Of a stretch of 51,500 nt of DNA, positions 12,401 through 25,206 are shown in pieces. Numbering within the stretch: position 1 is the stretch's first letter; every line of letters starts with the position of its first letter. Source of the DNA: Nematostella vectensis (Eukaryota > Cnidaria > Anthozoa > Actiniaria > Edwardsiidae); contig NC_064042.1 in NCBI RefSeq assembly GCF_932526225.1, positions 11,114,540 to 11,166,039 on the forward strand, in the 5' to 3' direction. Under the pieces are notes generated by a model. The model was not told the DNA's origin. It searched no databases and was given only the letters and a program-made list of their open reading frames with translations. The translations under genes were made by a program, and so were the position numbers.

Positions 12401-15400
12401 GCTGCCTGTCATTTGAATTATCATCGGGGTTCTACTGTCATTTTGGTCCATTTGGCTGCCTGTCAATTGATTTATCAAAGGGGTTCTACTGTCATTTTGG
12501 TCCATTTGGCTACCTGTCTTTTGATTTATCATCGGAGTTCTACTGTCATTTTGGTCCATTTGGCTACCTGTCTTTTGATTTATCATCGGGGTTCTACTGT
12601 CATTTTGGTCCATTTGGCTACCTGCCTTTTGATTTATCATCGGAGTTCTACAGTCTACTTCTACTGTTCTACGGTCTATTTTGGTCCATTTGGCTACCTG
12701 TGTTTTGATTTACCATCGGGGTTCTACTGTCATTTTGGTCCATTTGGCTACCTGTCTTTTGATTTATCATCGGAGTTCTACTGTCTACAGTCTACTTCTA
12801 CTGTTCTACGGTCTATTTTGGTCCATTTGGCTGCCTGTCAATTGATTTATCATCGGGGTTTTTCTGTCATTTTGGTCCATTTGGCTGCCTGTCTGATTTA
12901 TCATCGGGTTTTTTCTGTCATTTTAGTCCATTTGGCTGCCTGTCATTTGATTTATCATCGGGGTTCTACTGTCATTTTGGTCCATTTGGCTGCCTGTCAT
13001 TTGATTTATCATCGGGGTTCTACTGTCATTTTGGTCCATTTGGCTGCCTGTCATTTGATTTATCATCGGGGTTCTACTGTCATTTTGGTCCATTTGGCTG
13101 CCTGTCATTTGAATTATCATCGGGGTTCTACTGTCATTTTGGTCCATTTGGCTGCCTGTCAATTGATTTATCAAAGGGGTTCTACTGTCATTTTGGTCCA
13201 TTTGGCTGCCTGTCAATTGATTTATCATCGGGGTTCTACTGTCATTTTGGTCCATTTGGTTCCCTGTCATTTTGATTTGTCGCTGGGTTCTATCGTACTT
13301 ACTCTGGCGGACAGGTCTGTGTATTGCACGCTTCGACACTTGCAGGTCTTAGGGCAGCGTCACATGCCGAGTGCGACGCAAATGTATTGTCATCGCTTCT
13401 AACACAATACAGAACGCGGCTTCTTTCCCCTAAATAATGATGAAAATAACAGTAAATAAAAATACATATGAAAACAATGATGGTAATATATCATCATGAT
13501 GGTAATATATACAATTTTGTTGACAGTGTCAAATAACAAAAAGTCCTCTGTCATTGAGATGCAACTACATGCAAGAGCATGCGCAATAACGCAAAGGTAC
13601 ATTGCGCTCTAGAGTAAACTCCGTACTTTTGAGTTTGAGGCCTTAAAACTTAAACACGGAATAAGCTATTGCAAAAATAAAACTTGCAGGAGATAATTCA
13701 ATCTGTTATCTTTTATTTGATATATAGTTTGTACATGTAGTGAAAATTGCGGCGCGACAATGTTTTTTTCCGCGGACACGTCGTTTACCTTTACCAAGAC
13801 CTTAAAGGGTTTAAAGGCTTTAAATAGTTTCTAAAAGAGGTAGTTCGTTTTATGGAGGTTTTAAAACTGTACTCAAGAATCATCGCTAGAAACAATCAAA
13901 CACTTTGTCCTCAGGAGACTGCAGTGAAACGCTAAATTACGGAAAGACAGCCCCGTTGTAGTAGTAAAAATGTTTGTAGTATTATGTTTTTAAAATAGAT
14001 ATTGTGAAATGAGGTAAACATATAGCTTTTGAGGCGCGTACCCACGATAAGCTAAAAAGGATAATTTCTTACGGTGTTTTAATAAGGAATGACTCGAGTT
14101 TTGTAGGCCAAGGAAGGGAAGGGGAATGCGCGCGCACCTTAGCTGCCACCCTGCACCCAACTGCGCATGCGCCTGGCTTTTAACGTGTCGATTACAGAAA
14201 GCTTCAAGACAGGTTTGCAGATTTTAACACAAACTAGGGCAATCATATTAACGAAGTTCTACTGAATTATGAGGCCAACCTCCAGCACAAGTTGTTGAGC
14301 AAGATGTCCAGTTAGAAGTTGCCCATTGGTACGAGACATTAGATCCAAGGACACCAGAAACCGGTCTAAAGTAATCGATGTCGACTCCCCCGTTCACCTC
14401 ATAAACGTATACAAACTGAAACACAGAGAAAAAATACATAATTTTGAGTTAGTATGTTTGGATTGTTGGAACTTTAATGAAACTTGCTTCGCGAAAAGGA
14501 AAAGAAAAGAAAACGTTTTTGGCTGACTTTATAAGAAAACGGAAAATAATGAATGCTAGCACTACTGGTTAGGGACAACAAGTCTTGTATCTGTTGATAA
14601 CATCCAGCGAGGCTAAATTTAAGTTTGTAGTGAGGCCCATTAAAAAAATGAGCGCATTTTTAGCATTATTATTGATCAAAGTTTGTTAATTTTCATATAT
14701 AGAAATTGTGTGATTTGACTCAAACATTTGGCCGGATGGGCAAGGGCACAAAACGGATCTATTCCGCAAAATATCTGCTTTGCAGCCCGTTTTTTTGCTG
14801 GCTGTAAAGCTGTTAGAACCCCCGGTTGCTGGTAAAAAAATCGCTAAAGGCAACTTATTGAGCGCCAGAAAGCCAGAAAGTTTTATTTTTTAGAAAGGGA
14901 TTCTTTACATTTAAATATTTCATTTTGTCGGGCTGGTGCTCTTATTTCTTTCTTTATTTTAGCTTGGAATTTTTCAACCAAAAAGCCTTATGATCTCATA
15001 GCGCAAGTCCCCTATTATCATACCTTTAACAGTAATTTCTCTGTGGTCGGTCCTTCGATGAGAATGCGGTCCCTATACAGGTTTTCATTATGCTCGTACA
15101 CAATCTTTGTTCCAGCGGCATACACGGTAGTACTCCAGGAAGGAAGGCTGATGAGGTACACGCCATCGGAATTTTGGATCCCTGTGATGAGATTGAAAAT
15201 TCGGATAAAAAACAAATCAGAACATAGATCTGAAAACGTTGTTTTGTTTTTTATTTTGAATGTTAAGGCTGTCAACTTTTTGAAATATATTTTTTGAAGA
15301 TGTATGAAATAGAGTTGAGGTGTTTTAGTTGAAGAATGGATTTAATTCACCATGATTCAAACGGAAAGTCAATATAATTTTTGGGCCAGGGGGAGATGGA

Positions 15401-18400
15401 AATATAAAACAAGTCTGGAAAAGAGTTTTATGGTATCAGGTGATTTCGCCGACAAACCAGTTCGCCGACAACACTGGTTGTTTCGCCGACACGCTTTTTT
15501 CGTCAAAATAGGAGTCGTTACTTTCTACAGTGACTATACTGCCGTAAAAGCTTGCTTTCTATAATCGCCCCATGTAAGGTAATCCACAATCCGGAATCCA
15601 GGTTTTTAGGGCCCTTGGAATCCGGAATCCAGAGATTGGAATTCGGAATCCACAGTCTGGAATCCAGAATCCAAATAGTTTCGAAATCCGGAATCCATAC
15701 TTTTCATTCAAATTAATGACTTTAAAAAAATCCCACAATGACCACACAAGCGAAGATGAAGATTGAGTAGCCGAGTAAAGTGCCACGATGTTCCTCAAGC
15801 CCTTGCCTTTATTTGCATTTCTAATGAGGAGGTGTGTCTGGTTAGTGTTTAGCATAATTGATTGAAAACTCATTGTCGATCATTGTACAACTTTTTCCGG
15901 TCTAATTATCTTCAATTGGCAGAATTCTTACATTCTTAAGAACACTAGTAAGAGTACAAAACAAGTTCTCCAGTTAAGACTCACAGTTTACAGTTTTATT
16001 TTGCCAATATTTTTCTTATTAGATTTACAATTCATAAAATTGAGTAGGCACAGATTTCCAGAGAAGCCATAAGCTTATAAAATAGGACTCCCTTCTAACA
16101 TTATGCATTTTGCGGGAGATATACGCATTTTAGCCTGATCTCCCGTTCTTGTTAGAATGAGCGAATTTCATATTAATGTCGAAAATTTAGCCAATCGGGA
16201 ATGGAAGCCATTCAACAACAAACAAATCAGGAGGCGAAGAAAGTCAAATTTGCGTTTAGCCTTGACGTAAGTACTGGCGCGTTTTGATTTAGTTTGCAAT
16301 TTCATTGGCTAAAATTCAAAACACTATACCCTAAACAGTGCCGTACATTACTATTTTTGGTTATATCGATTTACCTACTTATTATGCAAATATTCAAAAT
16401 GGCCGCGCGGAGTTTGAAACTTGAATTTGTTTTGTTAGCGAGACGTCGCATCGCAAAAATCGACCAAAACAGCAAAATATCCTGCTCTATACCAAGTTTG
16501 ATATTTGATTGATGAGTTCCTGTGCTCGAAAGTAAAATATCGTTTGGGAAACCTTTTCAAATTGAGCGCTTTTATTGGAGACTGCCGTAAAATCGAACTC
16601 TTTTCGTAATGTTTACGTTTAGAAAAAGAGAAATATGAGTGTGATGGACCAAATTCTACGGCTTAGAACCTTGACAGGACTAAACTAGGATAAATGAGGA
16701 TCATGGCATACTAAAACAATTTTCACCACAAGCCGAAACGAGTGCCCACAGGGTATGGTGAAAGTTGAGGAGAGCGGAGGTTGAATTGTGAGGACGAAAG
16801 TGCGAGTCAAGGCCCAACGTCTATACAACAGGGAAAAATCGCCGAAGAATAGGTATGAAAATTCGTGTCAACATTTAGCCGAAAAGCATTTTACCCTACC
16901 CTTGTCTCTCGGGGGTTCGCTTCTTATCATTCTTTAGCTAAATGTCTTGCCCTGCGACCACCACAACAACATGGGGGGGGGGGGGCACTCTGGCTGTTAA
17001 CATGACTGTTGGTTCCGACAGATACAAACATTTTATGCCCCCAAAAGAATGGAACCGCGCCACCCCTAAGAATATACCTGCATCTGAACACTATACCCAA
17101 AACTCCACCAAGAATAGATAGCCCCCCCCCCCCCTTCCCCCCAAAAAAGTAACCCAAATCTGAGTTCTATTCGTAAATCATACAAAAGCTTGAAACTTGC
17201 CAGTCCCGTAAAAAAGTTTTAGAAGGAAAATTTGCTTATCAAATTTAATTTACTTTTATTCCCTTTTATATAAAAAAACCTCTATCCTCCTCACCTCCAA
17301 GGCCCTAGTCATCAAACCCGGTACAATTTTACTTCCTTGTCTTCGCACCTTGTGTGAGCACACCACATGTGACATGCCCTCAGTCATCACAACCTCATTT
17401 CCCTTACCATGCATTTCTCAACCTTTAATTTTACACTCTATGCCTTTTCCTATTTGTCTGCACACACCATAAAATAGCCCTCATTGAGTAAGCGCATTAC
17501 ATAGCCACTCAAACCAGTGCTCCCTCTAAAATCTAATGCTAGAGGGGCATAATATGTTAAAATAAGCATTTGCGATAAGAACTTTTTGATGAATTAGCCC
17601 CCCCTACTCATCCTCAAAAATACCCAAACCTGAGTTCTATACATAAAATATACCAAGCATAGAAACTTACCCCCAAAATAAATAACTAAACCTAAATTCT
17701 ATAGCCCAAACATACAAAATCTTGCTATAAGGGAGCTTCAACTCTCAGATTTGCTTATTAAATAAAATCAATTTTATTCCATTTTTATAAAAAAGACAAC
17801 AAACAAACTCTGTGCAATAGGCACTGAGATAAAAAATGTCCCTGAAGTATCACCAAATATAAATATTTATTTTCCATACAGTATGATATCTATGACTGCA
17901 CAATCATACTCCTAGAATCTCCAAGGCCTAGTAATCAAACCTGGTACAAGGGGGTAAAAAGAAGGGCATAATATGCTAAAATAAGCATTTGCGATAAGGA
18001 CTTTTTGTCAAATTAGCCCCCCCCCCCAAAAAAAAATACCCAAACCTGAGTTCTATACATAAAATATACCAAGTACCAAGTATAGAAACTTACCTCCCAA
18101 ACAATTACTCAAACCTATATACCCCAAACATATAAATTCTTAATATCACTATAGTTTTAAAGGGGAACTTCAACACTCAGACTTGCCTATCAAATCAAAT
18201 TAATTTAATTCCCTTTTTATAATAAAAAAAAAAGACTCTTTGCGCATATAATAGAGACTGGCGAGAAAAAAAAAAGCCTGAAGTATCACCAAATATGAAT
18301 AGATATTTTCCATATGATATCTGCTCTAGTGAAGCTTGGAGCCTCTGGTACCCAGGGTATGACTATACTCCCATTCTCCTATTATCTCCAAGGCCTAGTA

Positions 18401-21400
18401 ATCAAACATGGTACAAGTTTACTTCATCTTCACAACCTGTGTCAGCACCCCCAATTAGACATACCCTTAGTCACCACCCCTTTGCCCTTACCATGCCTTT
18501 TCCTCACCCTAGTTTACACTTTATGCCTTTTTCCATTTGTCTGCACACACAATGAAATACACCCTCAATGGCTCTAACTTGGTGTTAGAACCTGTGTATT
18601 AAGCACGATTTGTGTCACAAAACTTCCTTTTTTTAGCTGGATACAATGGAGTCCGTTGGGGATGGTTCTGACACTGAGGTATACATACACCCCTCATTGA
18701 ATAAGCACATTACATAGCCCCTCAAAAAAGTGCCCCCTCTAGAATCCATTTATAAAAAAAGCCATAATGTGAGCATTTGTGGTAAGGACGTTTTTTACAA
18801 CGAGTAATAGCAAACTAATGCAGCAATGAATAATGACTGCCATCCCTGAGATTTACTGATCATAGCAAATCTATTTATTCCAGGATCAAATATAAATATT
18901 TAAACAGTACTTTCATGTAGTGTCTTTAAATTGCATACAATAAACATTGACTCGCGGCCAATCTGTATACGATTTAGCTTCATTTTTTTTTTTTTTTTTA
19001 TGAGACTCGCTGTTATTCTGTATAAGATTCATTTTAGTTTCAATATCCCAGCTAAAATTTTTCTTGGAGTGTCTTCATTCCGAGTGCGAAAGCAAGATAA
19101 ATCCAGGAAAACTTTTTGCATTTGTATGACTTGATGAAACGTACAACTAGATAATTGGTGATCCATGTTATAGCCTGCTAGCAGAGGCTTACCCTTCCGC
19201 GTTCATTACAGTACGATTTGGTGAAGTCGTAAAAATAACCCTGCAAATGAGGTCTGTTGCCGATGAGAAACAACACAAATAGGGTATATATGACGCACTG
19301 AGTCGGTGAAATCCCTGCTTAAACAGATAAGAAGAAATCACTGCTAGCAGAGAGTTAAAAAGCGGCGTTCAACATGATTTTCCCGATTCGAGGGAACCGC
19401 CATTTTGTTTTCCCAATCTGAGTTTAGGCGTGTCCGCGTGAGACTGGGCATAGTAATACTCATCTCTGATTGGTTAATCAGATTGTTTATCAAATATAAC
19501 CAAAAATGGTAATGTTCCGCACTGCTAAACCAATAGAAACGCTAACAGAACGCAAGCCTGACGTACTTTTACTTTTTACACTCATCCGAAATCCGCTCTA
19601 TGAGATAGAAGGGGTGTATTGCACAGAGTATTCATGAAAGCACGGGTGGCCGAGTGTGTTAGCGCGTCGGCCTCTCACCGCTGTGGCCAAGGTTCGAATC
19701 CTGGCTCAAACTGGGGATTTTTCCGGGTTCCTGCCTTGGTTCGAATTTGTGTCACAAGTGAGTTGAAGTTATTCTCCCGTGTTTCCAGTCTTCTCGGATA
19801 AGGACACTAAACCGGAGGTCCCGTCTCTTCAAGCTGCACTACATTAACCTGAACCGAAGGGACGTAAAAGAACCACTGGGGACGCAATAAACCCTCTGGC
19901 AGTGACCACCCCCAGTGACAGTGCTTACAATGCTTACTAACAATACACTCAAGGGGGTACTTGATTTAGAGCCTAGCTCTGTTGTGCCTTCCGCACCAGT
20001 ATAACTGGTGGAAATAGAATAAGAAAAAAGTATAGCCATTCTCACGTGCACACGTCACCAAAAACTCGGTTTTGTTTGTCTTTGAATAGACCATTCCAGC
20101 TAAAACGCACGCGCGCGGCATGACGGTAGTTGTGGTAGATTCGTCGAGCAAACTGTAAAAACGTGCGCGTTGCATTCTGGTTCTGGTAGCTGTGGTAGCG
20201 TCCTCGGCATTTCTGATTGAAAATATGCAGTTATAGCTGGAATCGCCTATTACTAAAGTGGAAATAATCCTTCAGTGCCTGTGAAACTTTTCGTCAAAAG
20301 AGCGAGTGAGTTTGTACTCAGACGTTAATCCATATCAATTGTTTCATTTCCGAGACCCGAGTTTGAGCAACCCTTTTATGATATCTGTCTGATTACCGAT
20401 TAAAGCGAACGAATGTAAGGATTTTCAATGTGTCAACTTGAATTCCTACCAAATATACCATGCAAGCGGCCCAAATATTGTGCGTCGCGTCACGGAAGCC
20501 ATAAATCCGTTTTGCAAAGTTTTTTTTCCCTGGCGACCGCGTGTGGCTGAGCAGGGTGTAACCTCGTGGAATCTTGGTTTCGAATTTGGACGTCAACCAA
20601 ATGCCTTTGCTCTTTGAAAAACGTTGCAAGACGTAAAAAAAAACAGTGACGCCAGTGACGCATATTTTAGTGGTATAAATCATATTTTAGTGTTATAAAT
20701 GCATGTGTAATGCATTTTAGTGGGATACATATCTTAGTGATATAATGCATGTGATATAATGCATATTTTAGTGATATAATGCATATTTTAGTGATATAAT
20801 GCATATTTTAGTGTTGTAATGCATATCTTAGTGGTGTAATGCATTTTGGTGGTGTAATGCATTTTGGTGGTATAATACATATTTTAGTAGTATAATGCAT
20901 ATCTTAGCGGTATAATGCATATCTTAGTGATGTAATGGCAAACAAATGGTTTCTTTTCACTATAGTTGTCCCTTTTTAGCATTACGCTCCGATACGCTAA
21001 TGTTTTCTGTTCATTGCTATGTCGAGAGTTTTGCATGATTTTAATAGAATGTCATTAATATTTTGTTGGAATCCGGAATATAAGTTGTGCCTGGAATCCG
21101 GAATCCAAGGGTCGGAATCCGGAATCCAGAGCCTGGAATCCAGAATCCGGAAGCCTCTTGGATTACCTTACATGGGGCGACTATAAACAGTGAAGTGTCT
21201 TACATCATAACTCAAATCAACATCAAACAGCTATGAATAAAACGATCGAGGACACGATCGTCAAAATATCGCGGATTTCATCATATACGTGATAAAATCC
21301 GCGATTAGATACAGATTATTTTTTATAAGTTACTGCTTTGCGAATCGACTGAGAAGCGCGTAAAAGACAAGAAAGTAAGCTGAAATTCAAGTGACAACAA

Positions 21401-24400
21401 GCCGCTATGAATACAACTAGAGCGGACATGAATATAATATCAAACTCGCGATGTTCGACTGTACTTCTAACATTTATCCCAAGCAACTTGTATCTAATAA
21501 AAGCTTGTGAGATACAGATTATTTTTTGTAAGTTACTGCTTTGCGAATCCACTAATGCGCGCGTAAAAGACACCATGTGTTACTCTATACATGTTGCAGT
21601 TTTTTTCGCCCAGGGAGTCAATTCCAAATCTATTGTCATCGTCTCTAAGTCCTCCAAAAACAGATAAAAGTGTCCACTCACCAAGAACATTGTATCCTAC
21701 TTGTCTTTTGGCGGCAACCACTTTAGTAGAGCCCACGGGCAATGTTTCCATTGTGGCTGCAGCATTTGGGCCTTATGGTAGGTAGGAGGAACGTGCGACA
21801 TTTTTAGTATTTTTAAGTACTTTTCTTTAATTATATTAGCATTGTTTACTAAAATAATGTAAAGGCAATATAATCATTAAAGTAAATATCAATTATGGGC
21901 GGCGAAACCGGGGGGGATTAGCCAATAATTTTCTAGGTTTTTACGTTGTCAATGACGTAAATAGCGCAGTACCCTTTGAAGGAGAGCCAGGGAGGGGGGG
22001 GGGGGGGGTAGCTGGTTCGGTGTTAAAAGAAAATGCAATTTGTTTTGTGCCTCCCCTCCCCCAATGTTTTTTTTTGCTTCCTCCGCTAATGCCAATATCT
22101 TTGTTCCTTTTCAATTTCTATAAATTAAGTACGACATTTTACTTTTGGAACGGTAAATTATGGAAGGTTATTTGTGCGAGGACATACAACGAGCCCCCTT
22201 CCCGAAACACGTTAAAATGGTATATTTGGCGTCGTTTGAATATGTTCTGATGCCGAAAATACCCATTTTAAAAGTTGCTGGGGAAAAAAATATCTGTTCC
22301 TTTTTCCCGGAGGGGACATTCCTTGGTTTTACCAGCCAGCATTGATTAGGAATTTATTTCCCAGCCAGAAGTGGTCAGGCTTTTTAGCACATGGATAATT
22401 GCCCGTATAACCCATCGGGACGATTTTTTCCCAAGCATCAACCCAAGCGCTCCCAAAAATATTCACAGCACAACTAATTCGACTCCACAAAATTTGCCAG
22501 CAGAACCATTCGGGGCGATTTTTTCCCCAGCAACCGAAGGGTCTAACATCTCCACCGCCACCAAAAAAAGCGGAACAGATCCGTTTTGTGCCCTTGTTTG
22601 CGCTCTATGTTTCGATGCGAACTCACCCCAATACTGCCAGTTTTCCGTGTATTCAAAATGTACTCTATCACATGTTGTCCCGTTACCGTTACAGACACCA
22701 CAGCGATCAGGGAAAACACCCGACTCCAGAATGTAGTCACAGCCAACCGACTAAACAAGAAAAACAACAATAGTTAGCTTAAAAGTTAAAAGGTATGTAT
22801 AAAATTATTTCAAAGTAGGTTGCACTCAAGAATTCATGTGTCGTAGCCCGCAGTGCTAATTTGGCGACATCTATATAGGGGCTTTTCGCAAACTATATGG
22901 ATTCCATTGGAAAAGCAAGACAATGATGTTGACGAACTTCTGTCAATTGAGGTCCTAAAAGTTTCCTCGGTACCAGTTCCTTAAAACGAGTGATGACATA
23001 GTTACCTGGATTTCTTCTTTTCTTTTGCATTTTTATAACAAACATTTTAAGTGATTATATTCACTTCTTTTAAGTTAATCCTTTCAATCTTGGAATTCAG
23101 AAACAAGTGCTAATTAGCTTAGACCCTTTGGTGTTTTTCGGGTTTCCTATGGTTGACGATGTGAAGTTAATAATCCCAACCATCCTGAACAGAACGTTAG
23201 GGACTGGGCAGAGTCATTAGACCACGTGACGTACCCGGCATGCTCCAGCGATGCAAACATCTTTCCTTAGGGGGTCACTGCTACACCGCGTTCCGTCCGC
23301 CACGTTTCCGAAGAAATAGATGTAGTCCACCTGTCTGCATACAAGCTTACATGGGTCTAAAATAACAAAAAAAAAACCGTTATATATCAATAGAAGTATG
23401 AATGAAAATGTAAATTTAGTGAGAAAGAGTAAAGCCTGGTGCAAGCATGGCTAACATTAGCCAATAGACTGCCACTGAAAAACTTGGTTGACCACAAGAC
23501 AAAGGAAATTTACCCCTTTACAGCATCCCCAACATATGATGTACGCCCCTGATTGGGCTAGCCATGATAACCGCCTAAGTTAACAATGGGTGCTATTTCC
23601 ACTACGCTAAGAAACATTTGCTATCAGTAACAGTAAAAATTATCCAATTACAGTAATACTGGTGTGAGGGTGCAAAAGGTGACTTACCCGAGTAGTAGTG
23701 CTCTACATAGTTGGGATCAAATGCTTGGCACTGTGTTCGTCTGAATGGCACGGCCTCAACGGGACAAGCCTAGAATGGAATGGCACGATGATTATCAAAA
23801 TTCAAATTCCGCATTTATTTAGTACTTATAGCAAGCGCTTCTTATGTTTACCCCAGTCTCGCTCCTCTATCCGTAGCACTCACAAAATGCAGTCAGACAG
23901 AAAATCTCAACATCAGTAGAGTTATGTGATGGTAGTTACCTCTGCGTTACATATTCTGAAATGACCTTTTGAGGAACCTTCGCAATCATCGCCACCATTA
24001 GCAGGTCTGCAAAATTTTCAAAATATCAATATCTGAATTTTAAAGGTTTAGATGGAAGAATGACAGCGCGGTTCAATATTTAATTCTGATTGGCTTAGAT
24101 GGAAGAAAAACAGCGCGGTTCAATACCTAGGTCTGGTTGGTTTAGATGGGAGATTGACAACGCGGTTCACGAACTCTTATTGGCTATGTTGGGAGATTGA
24201 TAGCGCGGTTCAATATCTAATTCTGATTGGTTTAGATGGAAGATTGACAGCGCGGCTCATTAACTACCGCAGTGTTCGGTTTTTACGATTGCTTTACTTA
24301 CTCTGGATTAGTGCAAGTACGAGATCGCCACTGTACCCCTCCCCCACAGGTTGTGCTGCAGTCCCCGTATGTAGACCACTCGCTCCAGCCTCCATTAATG

Positions 24401-25174
24401 ATAGGCGATCCATCATCAACACATGTCCCGCGGATACACCACTAAAACGAGATGTTTTACTTTTTTTATTTTCGTGATGTGACATTATATGTAACACAAT
24501 GCCGTCACACTTAGGACACGCGAGCGCGAGCACGCTTTGTAGAAGACAGTAGATTACAATTGTCCATCTTCTTTTCTTTTCGTGTCCGTTTACACGGTTG
24601 TCACACCAGCTTAGAGTTCCCATATCCGCTACGAAAGGTGCAGATAGATAATAGAGGTTAAATAATAATTTTATACCCCCTACTACACCATAACAGGGGA
24701 GGATTTTTCTTTTCACCAAAGGGGGGAGGGGTTGCCCCCAAAAATTCGTAATTATTTTACGTCGTAACGATTTTGGAATGAACAGACACAATGAAAACAA
24801 TTAACCCTCTCAACCCCCCCCCCCCCCCCCCCCCCCGCAGATCCGCTACTGCTATTATGACTAAAATCATTTCAGACCCCACGATTACCGTCACCGTTAT
24901 CGTTCTATAATGCGAATACTCGTCAGCCGCTAAACTAGTCACCAACACCAACATAATCATCACAAAAACCATAATCGATATCACCAAAACAAGCACCACC
25001 ATCAACATCGACGTTGTCATCACTACCATCATCATCATGTATCTTAAATCGTCGGTAATTCTAATCTCCCACATATCAATTCGTAATCATCAACACTTAT
25101 ACCATCATCATAAGCATCACCATCGCTATGATAAAGAACTTAATACTAGAACCTTATAGCCAACAATATAACAC

Positions 25175-25206
<32 letters not shown>

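Noticed and set aside
12227-13339. Minus-strand 18-residue repeat frames ([16 protein letters not shown]) as an extension of exon 22
   Set aside because: They are in a different frame from the gene; in the gene's frame the codon after the donor is TAA.
11723-13402. 559-codon plus-strand frame
   Set aside because: It is the 54-bp satellite read in one frame; equally open minus frames exist, and its 3' end runs antisense through ADAMTS-like exon 22.
19187-19240. Minus-strand candidate exon [16 protein letters not shown] with good splice sites
   Set aside because: It needs phase 0 on both sides, but exons 19 and 20 join perfectly at phase 1 and their spacer sequence is continuous without it.
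19640-19713. Functional tRNA gene
   Set aside because: A and B boxes are present but the acceptor stem does not pair, and a SINE body follows.
24294-24800. 168-codon minus frame
   Set aside because: It crosses exon 14 in the wrong frame; the true TSR frame is shorter and bounded by splice sites.
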